Below are positions 1 to 15,100 of a stretch of DNA of 64,000 nt, piece by piece. The first letter of the stretch is position 1. Each line of letters starts with the position of its first letter. Below the pieces are notes generated by a model that was given only the letters and a program-made list of their open reading frames with translations, was not told where the DNA came from and made no database searches. Source of the DNA: Sipunculus nudus (Eukaryota > Annelida > Sipuncula > Golfingiida > Sipunculidae). The position numbers and the translations under genes were made by a program. The stretch spans positions 22,607,867 through 22,671,866 of the forward strand of contig CM049308.1 of assembly GCA_026874595.1 (NCBI GenBank), written 5' to 3'.

Positions 1-178
1 TTCAGCACACACTGGAGGCTGCTGATAACCAGATCAAGCAGCATGAACAGTTCATCACCACCATGGATGCCAACGACGAGAAGATCAACGCGGTGCTACA
101 GTTCTCCGGTCGCCTGCTGGATGACAACCACTATGCTACAGAGAAGATCCAGCAGAAGGCTGACTTGATCAGCGAAAG
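1..178 (+). CDS. SPTBN: Beta-spectrin exon: end of repeat 9 (partial)
   Basis: The frame begins at base 3 and the exon is cut by the window edge. It encodes heptad-rich helix with an NHYA-type motif ([14 protein letters not shown]), typical of the helix B-C region. The donor is AG|gtcagc, phase 2. Confidence 0.9.
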
Positions 179-3100
179 GTCAGCTTCATCTCGGCTACAT
201 TGCTGCCATTTTACTTGATGCTGAAATCATTACACTTTCTGCAACTGAAAAGTATTTTTCCTGTGTCAATATGATTCTACATTTTCCCCAAAAGTCATCT
301 CAATATATAATTTTCTGATTCTTTGTGTGCAAATTTGGAACTGGGTGAGACCAAGGGATAATCCATAGAGACTGAGGGATAATCCATAGCAGAAGATACA
401 AGCATATATTCTTAACAAAGTGTGATATTTTATCATCTCCATTTCTTGTATGTTGTTGAAAAGTATGAATATAATAAAAGGACTTGTTAAAATGTGTTAA
501 AAAGACTAGAGCAATGTTACACTGATGTTATTTATATTTAAATAGGAGAAAGAACAACCGCCAGAGAGCCTATGAGAAACTCGAACGTCTGAAGGACCAA
601 CAGCAGATGCAGCAGTTCCTGCAAGACTGCGATGAGCTCAGTGATTGGCTGGGAGAGAAGATGATCGTGGCCCAGGATGAGACGTACCGTGATGCTAAGA
701 ACATCCACAGTAAATATGTCCGCCATCAGGCCTTCGAGTCTGAGATCGCTGCCAACAAGGATCGTCTAGAGAAAATACAACAGGTAGGTCAAATGAAGCT
801 GCTGCAGGTTAATCCATATTCTTGTGTGTGTGTGTGTTTGTGTATCAAATTTATATTTGCTGAATGATAAAAGAGTAATTTACTTGTGTGTCATTAAGAA
901 TATTCCAAAGGTGATGTTTTCATTTGCCAAGGACTGATAAAATCTTGCTCGGATTGTACTGGGCCAAACAAGATGTTTATATGCTAATGCTGTAGGTGTA
1001 TTTTCCCATAATTTCCAAACTTCAGGTTGTCTCTGAAGAACTGCAGATGTTTATATATGCTAAAATATGCATCTTTGAGATTATAGAAATTAAAGCATTT
1101 TTCAGAAATTTTCTCTTCTGGGTATGTTTCCTGTAATAATTATCTTAAGTACTGACTCAAGACGTGTTATATTAATGATTAAGAAACAGTACAGCAAGAT
1201 ACAGATCAAACTTTTACTAACTTGTCTGAAAGAATGCCTGTGTATTAAGACCACCTGTCCATTAAGACCACCCTTGAGTAAACTGAAAGCATTCAGTTCG
1301 GTGATAACTGAAATGGTCCTATCACACAGGTGTCTCTGTAATTGATAAAAGCTGCATGTAAAAAGAAAAAAGGTGTATTATTTTTAATTTTTAGCTCAGC
1401 TGACTATAAGTCATCTGAGCTATAGTCGTGGTCCATTGTCCGTCGTCCGTCCGTCCGTCCGTCCGTCCGTAGATGTGGCACGTTTTGAAACCGTAAGACC
1501 TAGGAATCCCAAATTTGCCATCATGTTAGATGTCCCCAAGATCTCCTACCAAGCCGAAAACTGGGTCTTTTCGACTTCGTTCCTTTGAGAAATTAAGGAA
1601 AAACCTTAATTTTTTATTAAAAACCTATTTTCACACTTCAGGACTGCCTAATATCAAAACCACTCATCTGTTTTTCCTCATATTTACCATAAATATTCCT
1701 CTATATAGTTCCTATGTACATTCAAGAAATTATGTCTGTATTATATAATTTAAAAAAGTTATGGACCCAAACATAATGCATTTTGTAAAAAATCAGGAAA
1801 GATATTTGATCACTTAACACAAAACATGGTAAAGCTATGGACCTTTTTTCCAGTAATATAACTTTAATTAATCAAAATTAAATTGTATACCCAAAATTAG
1901 ATGAAAATCTTTTAAATTTTTTAAAATATAAATAAAAATAAAAAATTGGTACCTTAAATTTTGGCCAACTTTGACCATGGCACGTTTTTTTCCTGTAAGT
2001 ACTGTGGATTTAATTTTCACAGCATGTTTTTGTTAGCTTTTCAACTGTTAACACCAAAAATTTGAAACCAGTTGATCAAATACTGTAGATTTTATTCAAG
2101 TTTTCAAGCACCATGTAACATTGTTTACATCAAGCTAGTGTTATGCAGTTTGCAAGAGCTCAGCTCCCCAGCTTCAGCTCTTAGTTCCTTAAATTTGGCA
2201 TACAGTTAGATGTCTCCAAAATCCCCTTCCATGCCAAGAATTTGGTCACTAGGACTTAATACCTTCAAGATATTAATGAAAAACTTCATTTTTCATTAAA
2301 AACCCATTGTTACACTTCAAGACTGCCTATTATCAAAACCACTGATCTGACTTTAGTCATAAATAATATACATATTTTTCATTCTCTATGCACATGCCAG
2401 AATGATGTCAGTATTGCGTAATTGTTTTAAGTTATGGGCCCAAACATAATGCACTTTGTAAAAAATCAAGAAATATATTTACTCCCTTAACAAGGGGATT
2501 GCTGAAGCTAGAGATTTTTTGTCAGGGATGTAACATTATTTAATCAAGATTCAATTGAATACCCAAAATTAGTTATGAATTTTTCAAATTTTATAAGTTA
2601 TTAGTATTAATGTAAAATTAGTAACTTAAATTTTGCCTAACTGGCACGTTTGTTTCCTGTTAGCACTGTTGATATAATTTTCATATCATGCACACATAAG
2701 GATTTCAGCTTTTCAGTTTAGAAAGCTGAAAGAAATTGGCCAAAAATTGTAGCTTTTATTAATGTTTTTATGAGACCCTGTCAGACTTTGGCTCTCTCCA
2801 GCCCCTCTTGAGTCACCTGTATATTGACCTTGTTGAACTTTCAGCAAATTATGCATGCTTGAGGCGAGGCATACACGGGAATCCAGGCAGCTTATGGCCA
2901 GCGACAGTTGATCCAGGTGTCCAACCCAACTCATCTAGTAGTTTTAACCAACTACATAACAATAAACAATTTATTAATAAATTTTTACTGGTTTTTAATA
3001 AAAAATTAAAGAAAAATAGAAAAGGAATTTGTTAGTTTATATTAACAGGAAATTAACTTGCAGTTACTGATGATATAAGAATCTTGTGTCGATGGATAGA

Positions 3101-6100
3101 ATGTCACGTATTCCAAATAACACCATGCAGTCGCCTATGGTATTTTTCAGTTCAATTTTAATGATAAAGAAGTAAATCATATCATTCATTACTAATCATT
3201 AGGGATCATATGAAGGAAATTAATGATAGACAAAGATGCAGTTGATAATATTAATCTAGATTCCTACTGTGTCTAGTGTGTACATTGATGTGAAATTAGT
3301 CCAAAATGAATTTATTACAGTTATTTTTTAATATAAATAAAAGCCATAAAACCAGGTATTTATGATCATTATTTAAATGTGTGAATTTTGTATATTCTGG
3401 ATTCTCAACATCATTGTTTAGTTAAAACTGAATAAACATCAGACATGGTGCGAATACTTTGTAATTGTATTTAAATATGAATATGATTATGTACTCCATT
3501 ATAAAATTTCTTGCATTAAGAATGGGAATTCAGGTAAAAATGAAAGTATATGAATACCAGTGCAAATACTTTCAAAATGTATTCATGAATGCATTCATGA
3601 ATATATTCTTTAATATTATTTTAATAATCATTTCAGTTATATTTCATTTTAAAAAATCACATGATTCTCTTATTATTTTTAATAAAAATTATATTTGGGA
3701 CAATATTTGTAATTTTTTTTTAATTAATAGTTAAACCCTTATATTATATATTCTGCTTATAAGTTATATGGCCAAGTCAAAATCTGTGTGACAATAGTAC
3801 TCCATTTGTTAATAAAATAAATGAAATCAATCCTCTTCCCTGTCTCCAACGGTACTATCAAAATCATACATAAGCTAAACAACAACAACTCATAATACAG
3901 CTTATATTTATTACCACACAAAACCAGCATGTGCCTCATTTCTAAATAATATTTTTTTATCATATATAACAGCTGAGCGTCGTGACCCATAGGTCCCTTG
4001 TTTATTTTCTGTTACAGGAGAGTCAGGATCTGATACAGGAGAAACCACAGATGGCCGATGAGGTCAGAGAGCGCTTGGAAGAACTGGAACGCCAGTGGCA
4101 GGAACTGGAGAACACAACCAAACAGAAGGGCGAGCGCTTGTTTGATGCCAACAGGCAGGTGCTTTATGAACAGAGCTGTGATGATATCGATGGATGGATA
4201 GACGAGATCGAGTCCCAGATTATGACGGAAGATGTCGGCCATGATCTGACAACCGTCAATCTCATGATCCAGAAACAGAATGTGAGTATGTGATGTTAAC
4301 GATATACAGTTATATTGAGTGATTCACACAAACAAATAATGGTATATAACGCATGTATGTAAATTGATTTGTTAAAATGAGGGACTTTCTTCCTCTGTTT
4401 ATGGACTTTTTCGTTTTGTTCAACAAGTGTCCCAGTTGTTATACAAATAATGTTCCGTCACCAGTACTGCAATGAAAGTAATATACAAGTAACATGAACA
4501 AAATTCAGTATTTAGTGATTAAGTCTGTGATATCAGTGAAATAATGCCTGAAGGCTTTCCTGTGATATAATTAGTATTCAACAAACAGCAATAAAAAATC
4601 AGCAGACAAAAATCACATTGAGTAATCTGTCATATATTGTGTAGACTTTATTTGCTCATTAATAAGAAACCTTTGTGATTTATTTTTAGATCCTGGAGAG
4701 TCAACTGAAGATGAAGAAGGACCAGGTGAAGGAGCTTGAGGGTCAGGCCAGCCACCTTAAACAGCTTGATCCTGAGAAGGAGCAAGAAATCGAAAAGAAG
4801 AAATCAATGGTTAATGAGAGGTCAGTGGGCTGTTAAAATTTTACTCCTTATCACAAAGGTGTCAGCCCTATTGCAGCAGTAGTTCTTTCTGTTGACATTC
4901 CTGGATTATATGTGTGTGCAATGTCAGTGAGCTGTTGGTTGGTTAGTTTTGTAATCTCTGCAAATGTGTTGTATTTCAAGGCCTGATGTAACAGAAAATG
5001 TCAGGGATTTAATATTCAGCTTATCAGTGGTGAGGCCCACAATCCATTTAACATTTTTATAAGATATTTATTTGGTTTATCCTGACGTGCCATAACTGTA
5101 ATTGCTGTACACTTACATATCATGTTTGTAAGTGAATCTTCCAAACACATGTTGCTGCACACTTATCTTTTGAGTGACAGGTATCTTCAGAATAAAAGCC
5201 AGGTATAAGGCCAAAATAAAAAAAAGGTATGGTTCTCAGGCACTTTTTTTTCAGAAATCAATGCGGGCGGGCGCTTTTTTTATTTTAAATTTTTTGGTAT
5301 GTTTCGATAAAAATGTCAAATGATAAGGGAAAAGCATGAAAATAACAGTTTTATTTTTCTAAACAAGTAAAAGCACTACATAACAAAGAAAATTGTATGG
5401 TTTTATCTTCTTGAAAGAAATGTTGGAGCGGCAGCAGCTCAAAATTGGAAAGTTTTTATTGAAAATCAAAATAAAAAGTTTTGATGCGGGGGTTTAAAAT
5501 TGATGCGGGCGGTGCCTGAGAACCATACCTTTTATTTTTTTTGGCCTAACAGACTTAATGTGTACCCAAACACCCTCACCCTCCAGGGATAAGATTAAAG
5601 TGTTGATCATTCAGATAATGTGAATTTGCTTTACTTTGTGCAGATTCGCAAAGGTGCTGGCTCCACTCAATGAAAAACGTGCCAGGATTGAGAAAACGAA
5701 GAGAATGCACCAGTTCTGGCGTGACATCGAGGATGAGAAAATCTGGATCCAAGAAAGAATGCCACAAGCCAAATCAACAGATTACGGTAACAGCCTGCTT
5801 AGTGTACAGATGCTGCTGAAGAAAAACCAGTCATTACAAAATGAAATTGACAACCATCAGCCACTCATTGAGCGCTTGCGTCAGGAGGAACAGGAGATGA
5901 TCGCAGAAGAACATCCTAAAGCACAAGAGTTCTCCGAACAAATTCAGGAGCTTATGGTCCTGTGGAATGAACTTAATGATGCCGTAGACACAAGAAGGCG
6001 CAGACTTGAACAGGCTGAAGTCGCTCAGCAGGTGAGGATGGCAAACGGAATATCTGAATATAATTCACTATTATGCAGAGAACATTCAGAGAACACCACG

Positions 6101-9100
6101 TTGTTCTGCCATGTCAAGTTTGTTTCCGTCATTTCAAATTAGTATTACCAGTGATTGTAGATGATCAGTCGATCACTTTTTCCTCTGTTAAGATGAAGAA
6201 TTTTATGGGGTGTGTGTTCAGTGTGTAGTGCCTACTGCATGTCTGGTCATCTTTTATGAAAAAGAGTTGTTTAAGAATGATAAATTAACATACAGCAGCT
6301 TTGCATGTGTATCATTACATTGAGGAGCTACTTAAAAATGTTAGTCCTGTTTTAGGGAATTTTAATTTTACAAGGTTACAATCATAGCAAGAGGGTTAAG
6401 ATTGGTCCTCAACTATTCTTGCGATCATCTTGTCTTTCAGTATTTCTTCGATGCCTCAGAGGCTGAAGCTTGGATGAGTGAACAGGAACTTTACATGATG
6501 AGTGAAGACCGTGCTAAGGATGAAATGGGCGCACAAAATATGTTGAAGAAACATGGCACCCTGGAGAAGACCGTAGAAGATTATGCTGATACCATCCGTG
6601 CGCTGGGTGAACGCAGCAGGAACTTCATTGATGAAGGACATCCTGATGCGTAAGTTTTCCTTTAATTGACCAGCCATACAGCAAGAATGCTTGAATTGAA
6701 TTATTATCTCAAGGTTAATGTTTTATTCACACAGCTTATTTAGAGTTGCTAAATGATTTTGTTTGCCTTTACAGGAGTATTGATCATGTATACATGTACC
6801 TTTACAGTTTAACCGGACTTGCTGTATGATTATATTATTTTTAAGAAGAAAACCATGTTTCTCTTCATGGGATATCCTTCATAAAGTTTTATATAAACTT
6901 TATTTATTTTACATGGATTGTACAACTAGATAAAATAATTAATACAAGGACTCTCCATGCTTTGGATATTGGCGCTCGGTAGCAGAGCAGAAACCCCTAC
7001 ATTCTGAGCAGATAGATAAGAATTTGGCACAGTATCAATATATGGCTGTATTTCCCCCATTTTTCATCATGACATTAGACCTGAATAGTTATCTGGTAAA
7101 GCAAGTGTTCATCTTCATATATGACATTGAAATTCTCATTGTCAAGCCCGAAAAATGCCTGTTAATAATAATTTGAATAAGATCAATTTCAAACACAGTT
7201 GAATTCTAATAGAATCCTAATGCAATTTATGTCATGGAGGCTTACAATTTGTTCAGGTATCTTATTGTGTATACTCTTGATGCTGTTGCAGTGAACAGAT
7301 TGCAGTCCGTCAGTCCCAGGTTGACAAATTGTACGCCAGCTTGAAGGATCTGGCTGGTGAGAGGAGAGGAAAACTGGATGATGTGCTTAAACTGTACGCT
7401 CTCAGCCGCGAGATCGATGACCTCGAACAATGGATCCAGGAGAGAGAAGTTGTCGCAGGGTCACATGAACTCGGCCAGGACTTTGAGCATGTCACGGTAT
7501 GAAGATTGATGTTAAAAGAATTTGAAAGAGACTTAAAAAAAATCTTTATAAATTCTTGGTCTGTGATGCATATACTAACCAAATATAGAGATAACAGAGA
7601 TTTAAAAAGTCAAAATGGTCAAGTTTTTGGTGATATATTTATTATGTAACGGAAATTATAACATCAAAGTTTCACTGAGGAGTGGACCATTTAATATGCA
7701 AATTAAGCAGGACAGCTCATTGGAGTTGATTATATAAAAAATGTGTATATCTAAAATAAACCAAATGAGTTTTTATTTCTTTCATACAGTTTACTCCTCA
7801 GTTGGGATGTGACAAAAAATCAGATAATTCTACAGTGATGTTAAAGGAGTAATTAACTGTTTATTCTGTCTGTACTTTGCAGATGTTGAAGGAACGCTTC
7901 AAGGACTTTGCCCGTGATACTGAAAACATTGGTCAGGAGCGTGTTGCGGGAGCTAACGATATCTGTGACGCCCTGATTGCTGCTGGTCACACAGATGCTG
8001 CTCTCATTGCCCAATGGAAGGACAAGATCAACGAGATGTGGGCAGATCTGTTAGAATTGATTGACACCCGTACTCAACTCCTCCAGGCTTCCTGGCTTCT
8101 CTTCAAGTTCTTCAGCGACTGCAAGGACACACTAGATAGGATACAGGTCCGTTTGTTTTTCAGAGGCTAAATATAAAACTTTGCATTGTTTTGTAACATA
8201 AGTTACCAGAAGAATTTTTTCCCAGAGAGACAAAATAAAAAAATGTTTACATAATTTTGGTAATGTTATAAGGTTTAAAGTTCATGGATTTAAATAGAAA
8301 ATAAAGAATTAAAATTGTGATCTTTGAACATCTGTGTATGCATTTCACATGTTTCGAAATGTGTTATCATATACGTGGAAAGATATAGTCTAAAAAGTTC
8401 TTTGTTTATACAAAAGAGGTCAAAAATTTTTGTTTATTTTAGGGTGTCAGTACTTGATTAATAAGCCTGAGATATTTGTTTTCTTTGTTTCTAGGAAAAA
8501 CAAAATGCTATCCCTGAGGAGCTTGGTAAGGATGCCAAGACAGTCGCAGCACTTCAGAGGAGACTAGCACAGTTTGAACACGATCTTATCACCCTTGGAA
8601 CACAGGTATAGATGTTTCTTGGTTTGTTGTCTTGATTTGGGAAGTTAACAATTCAATATTTTGTGTATATATTGATGATACACTTTATTAATGTGATTTG
8701 TGATGAGTAATTCCAAGTTTGAATTGGTCCTGTTTTTCCATATCAATAAATTACCTGAGTTGAATCATACTCAAGGAAAGTATCATTACATGTTATGTGA
8801 ATGAAAGGGTTGTAAATAAAAAGTAAATGATGAAAAATTAAGAGTGAAACCACATATATGTCACAACGTTAATTTTTGTAAAAAGAATATTAAAAGAAGA
8901 GTGGCATAAAGTGACTTAAGTTTTAAGATCAGGATCAACAGAACTACAATTTACAATTTTATGATAAAATGATTATATTATACAGGTTATTGGTGTTCTT
9001 TTTTACATTGCCCTAATAGGATATTAAAACACACTTTAGATAAAAGTATTTACCTGTATTGCATACCCTATGTAGGTTCAACAAGTACAAGAAGATGCCA

Positions 9101-12100
9101 CCAAGTTAATAGTGGGGTATTCTGGTGATAAAGCCCAGGACATCCGTGAGCACGAATCAGAAGTGGTCGATGCGTGGAAAAACCTACAAATTAAGGTTGA
9201 AGTGCGGAAGACCAAGCTGGTTGACACGAGTGACCTGTACCGATTCTTCAACCTCGTTCGTGACCTCCTCCTGTGGATGGATGATATGATGAGGCAGATG
9301 ACAACACAAGAAAAACCAAGGTAATCTTTCTGGTCAAAGGTACAGCATACAACACTGTATTATAATACGAATATATAATATAGATGATATAAATATTATA
9401 TATAAATAGAATATATAAAATGAATGTAAATGATATGATAAAGGTAAATTGTAATTGTTTTCAGACCTATTTAAGTACATTCTGGTTATAACTATATTCT
9501 GTATATATAAATATACAAGTATGAACCAGCATTGAAATACTAAATTATACATATTAGCTTTAGAACTATGAATGTCCATGATTGAATATATTGATTTCAA
9601 GTAAGAGCTTAAATATATAGATGTAGTCTAATTCTCATTAATTTGGACAAGAACATTTGAGATCATACACCATATGGTGATTTATAATGAAGATTCTTGT
9701 TAAGGTATAATTACTATAACCTATTACCTATAGGTCAATTGCAGGTCAGCTTGGCAGGGTTTGGTTAATGGAGGACATTCAGCTTTTCACAGCAAGCTGG
9801 CATTACAGCGTCATAAACCATACTATTATAATAATGACAAAGTGTTAAAGTGAATAATCTGTTGTTTTCTGACAGAGATGTGTCTGGAGTTGAACTACTC
9901 ATGAACAACCACCAGAGCTTACGGGCTGAGATTGATGCTCGTCAGGAGAACTTTACAATCTGTGTCAACCTAGGAAAAGATCTCCTAGCCAGGAAACACT
10001 ACAGGTCACCAGAGGTCAGTTCAGCTTGAATATGCTTCATCTCTAGTCAATTGTTAACACTAAGTGTTTGTTTGAATGATGGAAGGATGACTCTGTGTCT
10101 GATGGGCACAGTCCTAGAGAACAGATCAAGGATGTGTCACAGTTATAAATTGCTTCCTCAAAATAACATATTCCCTTTCACATTAGCTCAAACTTTAAAA
10201 TGTAATGAATGAAACGTATAAGGTTTATAATATATCTTAATTCTTTCACATACATAATTGAGCCAGCCAGGATTTACAACCTTTGATATTAATTATGAAT
10301 TAAGGAAATTGTCAAGAATTTATTGACCCCTTTCACAAAATTACAAAATCCTGTTGTACATGTTTACAGTAAAAGTGTTGCTCTGTTACAGTAATTTTCA
10401 CTTCGTTTTGTTCCAGGTGCGTGAGAAATTAATACAACTAGCAACATCCCGTGGCAATATGATGGAGAAATGGGAGGAGAGATGGGAATATCTCCAACTC
10501 AGTAAGATCTCATTATTACTTTGTCATATCAGAAGAAGTACTTGTGATAATTTGAAAATCAGAATCACTTTAAAGTAAGGATGGTGGTAGCAGGTTAGAA
10601 GAATATGTCCTATGAGATTTATGATTAAAATTATTTTAAAGACCGAATGATGTAATTATAAGTTAAATTTAATCTCCAATCCAGTTGATTTTGTGATTTG
10701 CAATAGTTTTAAAGGTTATATTTTGTCAAGTAAAAGATTTTTTTTTCAAAAATTTACTTTCATCTTAATATCTGCTAGGAGTAAACATTCTCAAAGTAAA
10801 AAAAAGTGTTGAAAAGGAATACAGCTAAAGGATATAGGTTTGGTCATTGGGCATGTTGTTGTAAGGTACTATATGATACATTTCTTCTCTTGAATAATGA
10901 ATTATATTACTGTTGTGTCAAGCTAGTGCATATTGCATTCTGTGGATAGCACATACAATCTGAGCTGACTGTCACCTTTCATTACAGTCTTGGAGGTGTA
11001 CCAGTTTGCCAGAGATGCCGCTGTGGCTGAGGCCTGGTTGATGGCACACGAACCTTATCTGCAGAGCCAAGATTATGGAGTAAGTCATGTTGGCAATGCA
11101 CTTTGCAAATTAATCTAAAGAATATTGAACTATAGCCTATTACTTATGCACAGAGTATCTAGTTAACAGTTTACAGTAATAAGTTTTGCAAATTAAAAAG
11201 AAAGTGTTTTTCTATATTGGGAATTTAAATATTGCCATCGGATAGTATTATGTAACTGTTTTCTTTAAGTTTGTTTTGATGCTGGTATTTTGTAAAGGAA
11301 ATGGATCAATAAAATTGATAATAATAGTGTTTTAAGAAAATATTTTAATATGTGCTCTGTTAGAAGTATAAGTAAGATTGACATATATGATAAAGTGGAA
11401 TTTTTATTGTCAATTACAGGAGACATTAGATGATGTTGAAAACCTGATTAAGAAACATCAAGCATTTGAGAAATCTGTGTCAACCCAAGAAGAGAGGTTT
11501 GCTGCCTTAGAGAGGCTTACAACGGTAAGACTTCATATGTACACACACTGAAAAGTCTTATGCCTAGATGTAGCTTAACTTGTGAAAATGTATTCATTCA
11601 TTTATACATATGTTACAATTTCATAAGCTTATGTTAAAAAAACATTACAACGCTTCAATTAAGTTCTGAGCTGCAACTACTGATGAACATTGTTGAATCA
11701 TGAACATTTCTGCAACATGTATATTTTAGTTTTAGACAGTTGTGTGAATTGATTTAATTTTGAATTGTCATGGGAAGGGCATCTTTTGGTTACAGTAAGA
11801 TTCTATGATAAAGCAATCAGGCATAGTTACTTGATGTCTTCTAACCATGAAATATAGAATTTTCATATGGATGGTTACGTTTGTTTTGATTACAATAATT
11901 ACAGCAGTGAAACGTCTCCCAACATTAGCCATAGAGGCTCTCATTAATTTTGTGAATATCCATACCTGTAAAACCATTTTCACATTGCAAGTTTGTCAAA
12001 TAATGTTTCCCATATACCATATTTAGCACATTGTATTTGGTACACTTAACATTCACACTTCACCAGAAAAAGCATATTCAGCACGGTATTCATTGAATAA

Positions 12101-15100
12101 GGGTGTAGGCTGAACAAATAATTAGATCTGGTTGTGCACTTAGTTGAAATGCCATACCATGTAATCATTATGTGGTCTTCATTGTCCGTGGTTTGTTTAC
12201 AGTTTGAGTTGAAGGAGAGGCAGAAACAAGAAGAGGCAGAATACAGAGAAGCGCATCCAGACGCCGAGGCACCAGCCAAGACCAGTCTGGTTCAGAAGTT
12301 CATCGAGGAGTTCGTTCCACCTGAGCCTGAGTAAGAATAACTTTTGACTCCAAGAGATTTCTGTGTAGACAACCTGAAGTCTTGAATTTGAATGTGCCCT
12401 CTCTTTACTATGACCGTTTCATGGTCTCAGAACATAACCACTGTGCATTTACTATACTGTATTTATCAATATTTACTTAATGGGAAGCCAGTAAACTGCT
12501 GACAGTTATAACAGACTTGTAGGTCATGATTACACTGATGAACAGGTATATTTTTGCAGTATTCAGATAAAGTGTTAAATGTTAACAGTTTCATTATGAT
12601 GAAGTTACTTAATCAAGCATAACAGTTCAATCTAGTTTTTATAGAGAGATTGGTATATAACTCAGTTTTATTACAGAACTTTCAAAAATTCTAAACAACT
12701 ACCAGAGAACTGAGATGTTTGGTGTTAAATTGCACAACAGTGTTACTGCCACAAATGCTGAAATATAAACCTTATATAAACCTAATATGACTCATGTGGT
12801 GCCACCTGTAGGCCAGAACCTGAACCAGATCCGGAACCAGTTGTGGTAGCAGCAGTGGAAGTCGAGGCTGCAGGAGAGCCCGCAGTCGCTGTCGCAGAGA
12901 AACAGGAAGCTGTTGAAGGTAGGTCCTGATTGGTCAATCCCTTATACATATTGTCAGTCCTAGGTGTAGCCGTTTAAGGCCCAAAATTGAAGCATTTGAT
13001 GGTCCATAGTGGTGTTGTTAGGGACGAAGATCCGGGAATGTTGATTCATGTGGTGGTGGTGAAGCATGGATGGTATCAGCGAATGTTTTACATTTGTTCC
13101 GCTAATGTATGCATGTGTGTGTTAATAGCATTGTGTTGGTTAAAATGTCTTTAAGGGGGTGTGACCAAGATTGTGGCATGTTTGTTTTTACACATGGTTT
13201 GTTATAATATATGCAGTATTCAAGAAGATGCATATTACTGTGATACAATGCATGTGTTTCATTGTTGTGCGTGTGTTTTTATTTTGTTGGTTCAGTTCGT
13301 AATAGATCTGTGTGCATTTTTGAAACCTCACATGTATTAAGTTACACTGTGTTGATAGTTTTCTAGAAAAAGAAGTTTCCAGAATAAGTGACTAGTTAGT
13401 TAATAATATCTGTGTTTCAGCAAAAAATATGGATTTTATTGCATTCCAGGATAAGGCTCCATGTATTTTAACCATTGACATGTCTGCCATTGAAGAAAGG
13501 GGGAAAAAATTAATGAAAACTTTATGGAGATCCGAAAAAAAAGTAGAATGCTAAAGAACAAATATTGTTTTACATACATTTATCAGCATATAAGCACAAA
13601 CACATAAAAGTCACATCTAAATTTAAGGAGAAACTTTCATGATTTACATCCCTAACTGGCAGTCTTAATATTAATAGATAATAACAGATTATTTATCAGG
13701 AAAAGATTTATTTTGGAATTTATCCAAATAAACCAAACAGAAAGGAGAGAATAATTTCATTTATCCCAGAAATCTCAATGGAGAAAATAATATTTGTGAA
13801 TTTTAATTATGCCTCTGATAAAAACAGTTGATTAGTGTCTGTGTAGCTTGAGAACAAAGTTACAGGTTGTATTTATTTTATGTATATAGCACGTACTGTT
13901 GGAGAAAGCAGGTCAGAGAGGCCCCATGCCGTCCCAGTGTTAGTGGAATCACCACCCAGAGACAAAGGTGATCTCTCACTCCGTCATCGCTTCTTGGTTT
14001 ACATCTTCTTGTTCAGCTCTGCTCCTCAACAGGTGCTGTGTGTTAACAAAATGCTGAGCGGGCAGACTCGGGAATATGGTTCTGGATCGGATGTACCTTG
14101 CTTTCTGAGATAAACTAACTGTATACTGGAATATCCAGGTTTTGGGTCTTTGATAATGACTTACTCATACAGGTGGTGGTTTGCTGTTTAATATAAACAT
14201 CACACAAACAGTTGTTTATCTGGTTACAGAAGTGGGAATGTCTTTACACACTAAGCCTTGGTGTAAAGCTTAATATCTTTGTTATGTTTGCTACTTCTTC
14301 AGGAGGTGAACTGTGTATCAACTCACCCGTGGCTTGTAACGTTCAGACTTTAAATATTAACTCTAACTTTGGTCACTAATCTTGGAAGGCTGGTTAAGCA
14401 CTAGGTGTTAATGGTGAATTGAAGGTTGTTTTGGTCATATATCTTCTGCTGAGGGATATGTTTCCTACCATGTTTGTACAGTTCACTAGCCACTTTGCCT
14501 GTGCAAGGGAGGCTTCTGCTGTTTTGTACTTATCGTGAGGTTGAAAAGTTGGAGGTGAGACTTCCAAACAGCATAGCTTTCACTTAATGTTTGTCTGTTT
14601 GTCTGTGGGACATTCAGTGTGATTCAGGTCTGCTTGCTGCTTTCTGTCTCAGTGATAAGGCCTTTACTCGTCAGAAATACCTTTAATATGGATGATGACT
14701 TATCATGCTTCTGTTTGAATCATTAATCTTTTTTTTCTCTGTTGTTGATGAAGTTTTTAGCAGGCATTTGCAGAAATTGTTAAACCTTGGTCATTTTATA
14801 GCTTGCTGAATATATTCAGTCAATAAGTGTCATATTCTGCAAACATAAAGGATACATGAAATGTTAAAAAAAGGTTGAATTTCAAGATATTTTGTGTTTG
14901 ACTGTGTCATGGAATACTGTATGGTCTTGTTAATTGTCTAGATAAAGCCACAGTGAAACAGCCTCAAGCTGTCCCTGTGACCGTGGAGACTCCACAACGA
15001 AAGAAAGGTGACAAAATATTCATAGTCATCAGCTTCTGGCTGCAGTAAAATACACCACAAATATGCTTTAAATGCTTACTTGCTGAAGCTCTTTGTAGGA

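Larger units (their letters stand above)
8606..12811. other. Introns among spectrin repeat 15-17 exons
   Basis: Introns of roughly 340-680 bases, AT-rich, with no ORF, RNA gene or repeat I recognise. 9350-9600 is an especially AT-rich stretch of TATA/ATAT words. Other ORFs here are chance. Confidence 0.5.

Noticed and set aside
12331-12336. Stop right after the PEPE exon, taken as an early end of spectrin
   Set aside because: CTGA|gtaaga is a good donor and the next exon continues PEPEPDPEP in frame. An unspliced read-through ending is possible but has no support here.
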